Origin: Branchiostoma floridae
Lineage: Eukaryota > Chordata > Leptocardii > Amphioxiformes > Branchiostomatidae
Reading direction: 5' to 3'
DNA length: 30,532 nt
NCBI RefSeq assembly: GCF_000003815.2
Contig: NC_049991.1
Coordinates: 848,413-878,944, forward strand
Shown here: piece by piece, positions 19,196 to 30,200 of the stretch
How the letters are laid out: every line of letters begins with the position of its first letter
How positions within the stretch are numbered: position 1 is the first letter of the stretch
The notes under the pieces: model-generated
The model's input: only the letters and a program-made list of their open reading frames with translations
Database searches by the model: none
Told to the model about the DNA's origin: nothing
Position numbers and translations under genes: made by a program

Positions 19196-22100
19196 TCAAT
19201 GGTCCAGAGAAGGTTCTAGCCACATGGAATCTACAGATGCATGGAATGCACCTGCGATAGCATATTGATGGTACCTAGACCGTTTAGGGAGAGGCTGAGG
19301 AGATTGTTTTGGTTTCTTCTTCTTCTTTCGCTTCTTCTTGCGCTCAGGCACGGGTGCCACCGAGCCAGTAGGCGTTTCTCCCTCTGGTTCTTTCGGCTCG
19401 GTTGGTGGCTGGTCACGGGTTTTGTCAGGGATTTTAAAGCCTGTTGGCCTCAGTTTCTCAATATGTGACTTCACTGTGGCTAGAATACCTCCAGGAGATT
19501 TGTCCTCTTTCTCTGTAGCCGAACGTCCTTTGGGCAATACGGCAGGCGTCTTTTTGGCGCCGCCTACCCTTTTTTGCTTTCCGGATGTTTTCTCTTCTTT
19601 CTTCAAGGTCTCGATGTTCACCTTCAGAGTTTTGTGCTCGGCAGCCAGCTGTTGCATGCGTTGCAGTGCACCGGCAACTTCCTTTTCCATCCCCAGCTGC
19701 TTGGCCACTGCACGTAATTCTTCCACCTCACCTTCGGATATCACAGACGATGGGTCAGTGGCGGGCATTATAAGTGTGGCCATGTTGAGCGCTGTTGGCT
19801 TTGTATCAACTACCGACGGTTCTGGTTCTTTTTTGTCACCTGCCGGTGTTGTTGGTTTAGGTGCACCTTCCAATGTTCTTGTTTTAGGATAACCTGCCGA
19901 TGTTATTGGTTCTGAAACACCTGCTGATGTTGTTGGTTCGGGAACACCTGGTGATGTAGTTGGTTCTAGAACACCTGGTGATGTTGTAGGTTCGGAAACA
20001 CCTGCCGATGTTATTGGTTCTGAAACACCTGCTGAAGTTGTTGGTTCGGGAACACCTGCTGATGTTGTTGGTTCGGGAACACCTGCTGATGTTGTTGGTT
20101 CAGGAACACCTGCCGATGTTATTGGTTCTGAAACACCTGCTGATGTTGTTGGTTCGGGAACACCTGCTGATGTTGTTGTTTCGGGAACACCTGCTGATGT
20201 TGATGTTTCGGGAACACCTACCGATGTTATTGGTTCTGAAACACCTGCTGATGTTGTTGGTTCTGGAACACCTGCTGATGTTGTTGGTTCTGGAACACCT
20301 GCTGATGTTGTTGTTTCGGGAACACCTGCTGATGTTGTTGGTTCGGGAACACCTGCTGATGTTGTTGGTTCTGGAACACCTACCGATGTTGTTGGTTCGG
20401 GAACACCTGCTGATTTTGTTGGTTCGGAAACACCTGCTGATGTTGTTGGTTCGGGAAGACCTGTTGATGTTGTTGGTTCCGGGACAACTGATAATGTTGT
20501 TGGTTCCGGAACACCTGCTGATGTTGTTGGTTCCAGAATACCTGGTGATGTTGTTGACTCTGGAACAACTGCTGATGTTGTAAGTTCAGCTTTTTCTTCC
20601 GCCTTTTCAGTTTCTTTCCTGGCCTCTTCAGCTGCCGGTTGAGCTTTTTGTTCTGTATCTTTAGTTTCTTTCTTCGCCTCTTCAGCTGCCAGTTCAGCTT
20701 TTTCCTCCGCCTTTTCAGGTTCATTTTTCGCCTCTTCAGCTGCCGGTTCCATTTTTTGTTCCTCTTTTTCAGGTTCCGTCTTCGCCTCTTCAGCTGCCGG
20801 TTCAGCTTTTTGTTCCGCCTTTTCAGGTTCCTTCTTCGCCTCTTCAGCTGCCGGTTCCACTTTTTCTTCCGCCTTTTCAGGTTCCTTCTTCGCCTCTTCA
20901 GCTGCTGGTTCCACTTTTTGTTCCGCCTTTCAGGTTCCTTCTTCGCCTCTTCAGCTACTGGTTCCACTTTTTGTTCCGCCTTTCCAGGTTCCTTCTTTGC
21001 CTCTTCAGCTGCCAGTTCCACTTTTTGTTCTGCCTTTTCAGGTTCCTTCTTCGCCTCTTCAGCTGCCGGTTCCACTTTTTCTTCTGCCTTTTCAGGTTCC
21101 TTCTTCGCCTCTTCAGCTGCCGGTTCCACTTTTTGTTCCGCCTTTTCAGGTTCCTTCTTCGCCTCTTCAGCTGCCGGTTCCACTTTTTGTTCCTCTTTTT
21201 CAGGTTCCTTCTTCGCCTCTTCAGCTGCCGGTTCAGCTTTTTGTTCCGCCTTTTCAGGTTTCTTCTTCGCCTCTTCAGCTGCCAGGTCAGCTTTTAGTTC
21301 TGTATCTTCAGTTTCTTTCTTCGCCTCTTCAGCTGCCGGTTCAGCTTTTTGTTCCGCCTTTTCAGGTTCCTTCTTCGCCTCTTCAGCTGCCGGTTCCACT
21401 TTTTGTTCTGTATCTTTAGTTTCTTTCTTCGCCTCTTCAGCTGCCGGTTCAGCTTTTTGTTCCGCCTTTTCAGGTTCCTTCTTCGCCTCTTCAGCTATCG
21501 GTTCAGCTTTTTGTTCTGTATCTTTAGTTTCTTTCTTCGCCTCTTCAGCTGCCGGTTCAGCTTTTTGTTCCGCCTTTTCAGGTTCCTTCTTCGCCTCTTC
21601 AGCTGCCGGTTCCACTTTTTGTTCTGTATCTTCAGTTTCTTTCTTCGCCTCTTCAGCTGCCGGTTCAGCTTTTTGTTCCGCCTTTTCAGGTTCCTTCTTC
21701 GCCTCTTCAGCTGCCGGTTCAGCTTTTTGTTCTGTATCTTTAGTTTCTTTCTTCGCCTCTTCAGCTGCCGGTTCAGCTTTTTGTTCCGCCTTTTCAGGTT
21801 CCTTCTTCGCCTCTTCAGCTGCCGGTTCCACTTTTTGTTCTGTATCTTTAGTTTCTTTCTTCGCCTCTTCAGCTGCCAGTTCAGCTTTTTGTTCCGTCTT
21901 TTCAGTTTCTTTCTTCGCCTCTTCAGCTGCCAGTTCAGCTTTTTGTTCTGTATCTTTAGTTTCTTTCTTCGCCTCTTCAGCTGCCAGTTCAGCTTTTTGT
22001 TCCGTCTTTTCAGTTTCTTTCTTCGCCTCTTCAGCTGCCGGTTTAGCTTTTTGTTCCGCCTTTTCAGGTTCCTTCTTCGCCTCTTCAGCTGTCGGTTCAG

Positions 22101-24263
22101 CTTTTTGTTCTGTATCTTTAATTTCTTTCTTCGCCTCTTCAGCTGCCGGTTCAGCTTTTTGTTCCTCTTTTTCAGGTTCTATCTTCGCCTCTTCAGCTGC
22201 CAGTTCAGCTTTTTCTTCCGCCTTTTTAGTTTCCTTCTTCGCCTCTTCAGCTGCCGGTTCAGCTTTTTGTTCAGCCTCTTCAGATTCTTTCTTTGCCTCT
22301 TCAGCTGCCGGTTCAGCTTTTCGTTCCTCTTTTTCAGGTTCCTTCCTCGCCTCTTCAGCTGCCGGTTCAGCTTTTTGTTCCTCTTTTTCAGGTTCCTTCT
22401 TCGCCTCTTCAGCTGCCGGTTCCACTTTTTGTTCCGCCTTTTCAGGTTCCTTCTTCGCCTCTTCAGCTGCCGGTTCAGCTTTTTGTTCAGCCTTTTCAGG
22501 TTCTTTCTTCGCCTCTTCAGCTGCCGGTTCAGCTTTTTGTTCCGCCTTTTCAGGTTCCTTCTTCGCCTCTTCAGCTGCCGGTTCCGCTTTTTCTTCTGCC
22601 TTTTCAGGTTCTGTCTTCGCCTCTTCTGCTCCTGGTTCAGCTTTTAGTTCTGTATCTTTAGTTTCTTTCTTCGCCTCTTCAGCTGCCGGTTCAGCTTTTT
22701 GTTCCGCCTTTTCAGGTTCCTTCTTCGCCTCTTCAGCTGCCGGTTCAGCTTTTTGTTCAGCCTTTTCAGGTTCCTTCTTCGCCTCTTCAGCTGCCGGTTC
22801 AGCTTTTTGTTCCGTCTTTTTCGCCTCTTCAGCTGCCGGTTCAGCTTTTTGTTCCGCCTTTTCAGGTGCCTTCTTCGCCTCTTCAGCTGCCGGTTCCGCT
22901 TTTTCTTCTGCCTTTTCAGGTTCTGTCTTCGCCTCTTCTGCTCCTGGTTCAGCTTTTAGTTCTGTATCTTGAGTTTCTTTCTTCGCCTCTTCAGCTGCCG
23001 GTTCAGCTTTTTGTTCAGCCTTTTCAGGTTCCTTCTTCGCCTCTTCAGCTGCCGGTTCAGCTTTTTGTTCAGCCTTTTCAGGTTCCTTCTTCGCCTCTTC
23101 AGCTGCCGGTTCAGCTTTTTGTTCCGTCTTTTCAGGTTCTTTCTTTGCCTCTTCAGCTGCCGGTTCAGCTTTTCGTTCCGCCTCCTCAGTTTCTTTTTTT
23201 GCCTCTTCAGCTGCCAGTTCCGCTTTTTCTTCTGTCTTTTCAGTTTCTTTCTTCGCCTCTTCTGCTCCTGGTTCAGCTTTTAGTTCTGTATCTTCAGTTT
23301 CTTTCTTCGCCTCTTCAGCTGCCAGTTCAGCTTTTAGTTCTGTATCTTCATTATCTTTCTTCGCCCCTTCAACTACCTGTTTAGATTTTACTTCCGCTTT
23401 CAAACTATCATTCTTGGCCTCTTCAACTGCCGGTTCAGCTTTTTCTTCCGTCTTTTCAGTTTCTTTCTTCGCCTCTTCAGCTGCCGGTTTAGCTTTTAGT
23501 TCGGTATCTTCAGTCTCTTTCATCGCCTCTTCAGCTGCCGGTTTAGCTTGTTGTTTCACCTTTTCACTTGAAAACTCGCTTTCTTTATTGTTGCTTGAAT
23601 CAAATGTCTTGTCATTGACTTCCCTTCCTCTTTCCGATGCTGTTGATCCAGGTGGGCTGTCTTCAAGGAATTTTGTTATTTCTTCAATATCATTTATATA
23701 ATCAGGACTTTCCGGTGGACTTTCAAGGTCACTAAGTACCTCGTTCAACCAATCATGTGCACCTAACTCTTTAGCATGTTCCTCTAAATTCCGGTGGGCT
23801 TTTACAATTGCCGGGACGTTGGTTTCTGTCTTTGACTCTTCACATTCTGTCACTTGTTTTGTCGTTTCTTCTTTTTGTTCCAGGACTTTTCTCCCTGTGT
23901 TTTGTTCAGTCGTTTCTTCTTTTTCTTTTAGAACGTCACTCTCCGTCTGTTGTACTGTTGTCTCTGTCTCTTGTTCTGTCGTTTCTTCCTTTTGTTTAAT
24001 GACCGTACTCTCTGTGTCTTGTTCTTTCGTTTCTTCTTTTTCTTTCACGACTTCCTTAGCTTCATTGACAGTCTCCGTCTCCTGTTGGGTCACTTCTTTT
24101 CGTTTCTGAGTTTCAGTGTCTCTCTTTGCCTCTTTTCCTACTTTTGGTTCGACGACTTCACTGGTCTCCTTTTTGTTTTCTTGTTCGGTAATTCTTGCCA
24201 ACTCTTCGGTAATCAACTCTTCGGTAATTATAATCAGTCCCTCTATGCAATTCTCGCAGAGGT
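19196..24263 (-). CDS. Large-gene exon E: 18-residue repeats, TSP repeats, basic C-terminus
   Basis: The acceptor TATTTACAG precedes 24263. The frame reads DLCENCIEGLIIITEELITE, an acidic Glu/Thr/Lys region and the motif HAKELGAHDWLNEVLSDL. About 55 copies of an 18-residue unit follow (AEPAAEEAKKEPEKAEQK and the alternating AEPAAEEAKKETKDTEQK form). Then come about 25 copies of TTSAGVPEP, a coiled coil (AVAKQLGMEKEVAGALQRMQ) and a Lys/Arg-rich tail (PERKKKRKKKKKPKQ) before TGA at 19196-19198. The length of 5068 is one base short of the phase-1 expectation. Unit comparison places the loss in the T run at 20928-20930 (three T where sister units have four). As written, the frame shifts there and ends near 20380. 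It could alternatively be read as a frame open from an internal start. Confidence 0.78.
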
Positions 24264-27200
24264 CTGTAAATATCGATAAGGACCTTGTAATGTGTCATAT
24301 AAAAACCAATATCATACTTCTGACGCAAAGGTCATCCATCCATCAAAGAAGAAAATCAAAGCTGCATTGTACTGCCCGGCATGCCCAGCCTGCCTACGTT
24401 TAGAATTGATAGTTCAGACAAATCTAAAAAGCAGATATTTGGAAAAGTTTTGATAAAATTGCATGAACCTGGGGGTTTGACCCCCACCCCGGACACCATG
24501 TGGGGGATTGCACTTTGGATAGTGACAGAACGCCGGCGGTCCAGTGAAGGAGGGGACTTCAAGTGTTAGCCTCAGACGCCAAAGCTATGAATGATAAAGA
24601 ACCCAACACACTTATCAAGAAGGTAAGTATTCTTGGCAGAGGAGGAAAGCCGTAGCAAAGCCGCATTGCACTACTACCCGCTAAACAAAGCACATCATGA
24701 TCAAATAAAGGATGAGTGATTTACCTTTTTTTTTTATTTACCTGGAGGTCTTCCGAAATACTCTTTCTTACACCCGACAAAGGGCAAACAAACCTTGATT
24801 GTTGAAGAAAGTTAAAACATATCATAGAGAATAGTCTAGCGACGTCATGGAAAAATTCTTACCGATCTTCCACACACGTCTGGCGACACAAGGGAATAAA
24901 AGAAATGTAGACACAGGCTTCCAACAACCTTTTATTTTCTTCATGAGTACCGTCTTATTGTCGAAACGAACTAGACCCTGGTACCATTATCACTGATTCT
25001 ACCCCAACACCACCTCAGTAGCCCAATTGCATTGTTCTACATCAACAGTTCTGAGCCTGAATGAATTGCTAGAAAAACAAATCGCCAAATTCTTATACCT
25101 TTGATTGAGCTACTTTTCTTCTGAAAACGGTAAAGGTACTCTAATTTTATACGTGTTCACAATACTCCGTATCTTCTAATGGGGACTCCTGTTCAGTAAA
25201 ATCCGTTTATACCCCTTTACTCCGAATAAACTAAGACATAAAGTGATTCCCTGAATCATTTAGTCACTTGTCTTTGAATAACACACGGCAACTCCTAGTG
25301 ACACCAAGCTTTTCAATCGTAAGGTAAAAAAAACTTAAACGGGAGCCGCAGCATTTCATAGAAAACTGTGGTTCATAAGAAGATATGGAAAGTTGCATTC
25401 AAAGTGGGAGTGCAGACTCTTGAAGGCCCTCCCGTGGTAGGTGTGTCTTGGAGAACAGATAGTTGGTTGTGAGCAGTCGCTGTGCCATCTTTGTGCGTCA
25501 GATTTTTAACCTGGAAAACCAGATCCAGATCTAAGTTGACACGCCAGATGCAATGCCAAGAAAGTGCTGAAACAGTTGTTACACAGGCGCAGACTAGGGG
25601 CAGCAATAACTCCAAGCAGCAGATGTTCCCGAGTGCTTCCGTTCAAGTGGCTACGTCCAGAAGCTATAGCCGTATCATCACAGAAACTGTGTCCAGTTAT
25701 CACAGTGAGAAATCAACTGGTGTTCAAGAATTTGTTGAAGTTTGCACCGCTGACTCTAAATAGGGGCTTACTAGGATCTTCTCCGAAAGCACTCGAGATT
25801 AGAAAGGAAGCAGCAACAGGGACCATCACAAATTCCAACTGAGAAGAGGGTGAGGGGGGGAGGGGTACAGCAGACAGAATGGGCACATCGGCAGTTGCAA
25901 TAAGCACATCTCCATATATTGTACTATAAAGCCTGTGATAGTCGACATCTCTACATTCCACTGATCAACGTCTTCCTATCACCTCAGTTTGTCTACGTCT
26001 GCGTTGTAAAAGCTAAGGGCACAAAAATACGTGCTGTCTACGTGTCAATACGGTGGGCAATCTTTTGGGATCCGTAATTGGTAAGTACCTTCTCCTTACG
26101 AACTCGTAGGGAATCAGATGGATTTTGGAGCACACAGACACGCCGTAAAACTTTGCGTGCAGGCAAAACTTTGTGTGCCATCGGGCTGCGGATTCGCCCC
26201 CGCACGTGCCAGTACGGGCGAGGCGCCTGCTCTGTAGAGCCTGAACGTTTTCAGAAATACGTGGCGGACGTGGTCTCCCAAAAAACGTACGGCGGGTTGT
26301 GCCCTTAGCTTAAGGTTTCGTCAAAAGGAGAGATAGGGGGAGGACTCACCCGCAGGCTGCCCTTGGCCGAGCTGGTTGGCCTTGTCGCTGCACGTGTCGC
26401 AACCTTTGACGATTGCCATCATCTGTTCCAGGAGCTTCTGCTGGTCGGCCACCTTGACCTTCAGAGCTCTGTTCTCACTCAGCAGCACAGACACCACATT
26501 GGACTTCACGTGCTTGTAGCTGTCCGCTTCATCTGTAGTCAACAACAAGCACAGCTGTGTTGATGACGGTTAGACATCCAGGTAAACAATATTTTAAGAA
26601 AATTCAATCTCTACATCTGGATGAGATTCGGAGATAACTTCCGACCGTTTCGAGTGGCATACAAGCTCATCGTCAGCGTCCCTAGAATAAACTAGCAGAA
26701 CAAGTCAATACTAAAATTCAATACACGAGATGAAATAAACCTTCCCTGAGACGGGGGCTGGTATAGACTTTCAACGACTTTGACACGGTTCTCATGTCAC
26801 ACATTTCAAAAGGGACGCGTACTGAGCAATTGGGTCCACAGTCTGGTCGAAAAGGTTGCAATTCTGGTTTCTGTTTCCATAATGACAGGAACCAATACAG
26901 ATAAACGTTAATGCTAATTTTAGAAATGGATTAAATCAAATGAAATGAACGGGATATGTGACAGATTTGTCAGCTTACCGGGGTAGCCGAAGAAGCTGAC
27001 CTCCACGATGTGTGGCTGCTGCGTGCTGTGTGTGGAGTTGATGACCAGACGCCAGTATCTGGCTGCCGTAGTGCACTCGAAACCACTGCTGAACTCCTGT
27101 GCTGTTGTCAGCCCAGCCTTGACATCTGTGACGGTCCTGACATCTGTCCACGTGTACGGAGCACCGGGAGACGTCGACTTCTGCAGCGTGAATGAGCGGA

Positions 27201-30200
27201 CATCGTGCGCGGTGTCGCCCACAGTGGTGATCCGCAGGCCGGAGAGGACGTACTTGGCCAGGAAGTCGAAGACGATGTGCCAGCTGGTCTGTCCTTCCTG
27301 CACGTCACTCCAGAAGGTCGCGGCGTTCCCGTCAAGAACTTTGGAGCCGTCGTAAATGTCACTGCCTTCCGCGCGGGGTTTGCCGGACGATTCCACGGCC
27401 ACAGGAGGGTTGCCGTATAGCCACTCTCCTGGAAAAGGAGATCAAGGACGTTTTACTTCCCTTTTGGCTTGATATCGCCCATTGAAATCCATTCCTTATA
27501 CAGTATATCGCCACAAGTGCAATTCGACTGATGGTTTATTTCGAAACATCTAGTATGGAATCCAAAATGGAAATGAAATAAAAACCGATTCATGAAAACC
27601 TGGGAAACATACATGAAGACGGTTTAGTACATAGTAACTCTTCCTTAGCCCTACATAGATTCTCTTATCACAGAGCAAATTATAATTTTGTTTAAACATA
27701 CCTTTCTTGCCAAAGAACTGAATCTGAACAATGTTCGGTTGAAGGCCGTCGTGAGTTCTTGTCACTAAAACCCGCCAGTATCTTGCAGAAGCTTCAAATC
27801 CACCGAACACCTGTGGTGCCTTGGAGCCTGACGGGACGTCCGTGAACTCTTTGACGTTGGACCAGCAGAAAGGGTTGGAACAGGCCGACGTTTGGAGGGT
27901 GAAACTCTTCACATCATGGGCTGTGTCCCCGACGTTGGTGAGTTTGATCTGGGACAGCGTGTACTCCGTACGGAAGTCAAACACGATGTACCAGTGGTTG
28001 TGATGCTGCTCCTCGGCGTACTCGGCCCTCCAGAACAAGTCTGCGCTGCTGTTCAGGACATTGCTCGCTTCGTGACCCGTCTCCTCCTTTCCCGACGACT
28101 CTATCACCCATGGTGGATTGCCGGTGATCCAGGTTGCTTTCATTGAAAAAGAGAAAATTCAGCTTCAGGTCATTTTGGTACAGATATACTCTGACATAGA
28201 TGTACGGAGATAAAATATACCTTGCTGCCCTGTATGTCACTTTTCACAAAAAGGCTCTGAACGAACGAAAGCGTTTTGCTCATGATGTTTACCAGTTACT
28301 AGTACTTTGGGCTGGGAGTCTGTGGATCTGGCCCTCGTCACGGCTTGACATTTTGATATCACTTATAGTTTCGTAATTGTTGGTCACCATAAGTTTTAAC
28401 CTAAAAGACAATAATTCTAAAACAAACCTTCCGATTTCATTTTTGCCTTCAGTTCTTTGTTTTCTTTTTGCAATTTCTTCTTCTGCTCCTTTAGTTTATC
28501 CAGCCAACTCTGAACGCCAAGTTCAGCAGCAAGTTTTTTCACGGCATCCTTTTTTGTCTTAGTTTCTTCATCATCAGCCTCTGAATCTGTGTCCTCAGCG
28601 TCTTCAGCTACCGGTTCAGCTTTTTCTTCCGCCTTTTCAGGTTCTTTCTTGGCCTCTTCAGCTGCCGGTTCAGCCTTTTCTTCCACCTTTATAGGCTCCT
28701 TCTTCGCCTCTTCAGCTGCCGGTTCAGCTTTTGGATCCTCCTTCTTCGCCTCTTCAGCTGCCGGTTCAGCTTTTGGTTCCTCCTTCTTCGCCTCTTCAGT
28801 TGCCGGTTCGGCTTTCAGTTCCTCCTTCTTCGCCTCTTCAGCTGCCGGTTCAGCTTTTGGTTCCTCCTTCTTCGTCTCTTCAGCTGCCGGTTCAGCTTTT
28901 GGTTCCTCCTTCTTCGCCTCTTCAGCTGCCGGTTCAGCTTTTGGTTCCTCCTTCTTCGCCTCTTCAGTTGCCGGTTCGGCTTTCGGTTCCTCCTTCTTCG
29001 CCTCTTCAGCTGCCGGTTCAGCTTTTGGTTCCTCCTTCTTCGTCTCTTCAGCTGCCAGTTCAGATTTTGGTTCCTCCTTCTTCGCCTCTTCAACTGCCGG
29101 TTCAGCTTTTGGTTCCTCCTTCTTTGCTTCTTCAGCTGCCGGTTCAGCTTTTGGTTCCTCCTTCTTCGCCTCTTCAGCTGCCGGTTCAGCTTTTGGTTCC
29201 TCTTTCTTCGCCTCTTCAGCTGCCGGTTCAGCTTTTGGTTCCTCTTTCTTTGCCTCTTCAGCTACCGGTTCAGCTTTTGGTTCCTCCTTCTTCGCCTCTT
29301 CAGCTGCCGGTTCAGCCTTTTGTTCCTCCTTCTTCGCCTCTTCAGCTGCCGGTTCAGCTTTTGGTCCTCCTTCGTTGCCTCTTCAGCTGCCGGTTCAGCT
29401 TTTGGTTCCTCCTTCTTCGCCTCTTCAGCTGCCGGTTCAGCTTTTGGTTCCTCCTTCGTTGCCTCTTCAGCTGCCGGTTCGGTTTTTGGTTCCTCCTTCT
29501 TCGCCTCTTCAGCTGCCGATTCAGCTTTTGGTTCCTCCTTCTTTGCCTCTTCAGCTGCCGGTTCAGCTTTTGGTTCCTCCTTCTTTGCCTCTTCAGCTGC
29601 CGGTTCAGCTTTTGGTTCCTCCTTCTTTGCCTCATCAGCTGCCGGTTCAGCTTTTGGTTCCTCCTTCTTTGCTTCTTCAGCTGCCGGTTCAGCTTTTGGT
29701 TCCTCCTTCTTCGTCTCTTCAGCTGCCGGTTCAGCTTTTGGTTGCTCCTTCTTTGCCTCTTCAGCTGCCGGCTGAGCTTTTGGTTCTACCTTTTCAGCCT
29801 CCTTCTTCGCCTCTTCAGGTGCCTGTTCAGCTTTTGGTTCCTCCTTCGTTGCCTCTTCAGCTGCCGGTTCAGCTTTTGGTTCCTCCTTCGTTGCCTCTTC
29901 AGCTGCCGGTTCGGTTTTTGGTTCCTCCTTCTTCGCCTCTTCAGCTGCCGATTCAGCTTTTGGTTCCTCCTTCTTTGCCTCTTCAGCTGCCGGTTCAGCT
30001 TTTGGTTCCTCCTTCTTTGCCTCTTCAGCTGCCGGTTCAGTTTTTTGTTCTTCCTTCTTTGCCTCTTCAGCTGCCGGTTCAGCTTTTGGTTCCTCCTTCT
30101 TTGCCTCTTCAGCTGCAGATTCAGCTTTTTGTTCTTCTACCTTTTCAGGTTCTTTCTTGGTCTCTTCAGCTGCAGATTCAGCTTTTTGTTCTTCTACCTT

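Noticed and set aside
20639-22972. Plus-strand 777-codon open frame rich in Phe/Ser/Ala, and related long frames at 21349-22647
   Set aside because: These are antisense shadows of the 54-base repeat, which lacks stops in several frames. No domain, start context or splice context supports them.
19196-24263. Neurofilament heavy chain identity
   Set aside because: The likeness is compositional (Lys/Glu/Pro). No intermediate-filament rod or KSP repeats are present, and discoidin exons are spliced upstream.
28417-28686. Start of the large-gene protein at a methionine at 28686
   Set aside because: The frame is open upstream through the 42-base repeats to the acceptor at 30332. The Met is internal to the repeat region.
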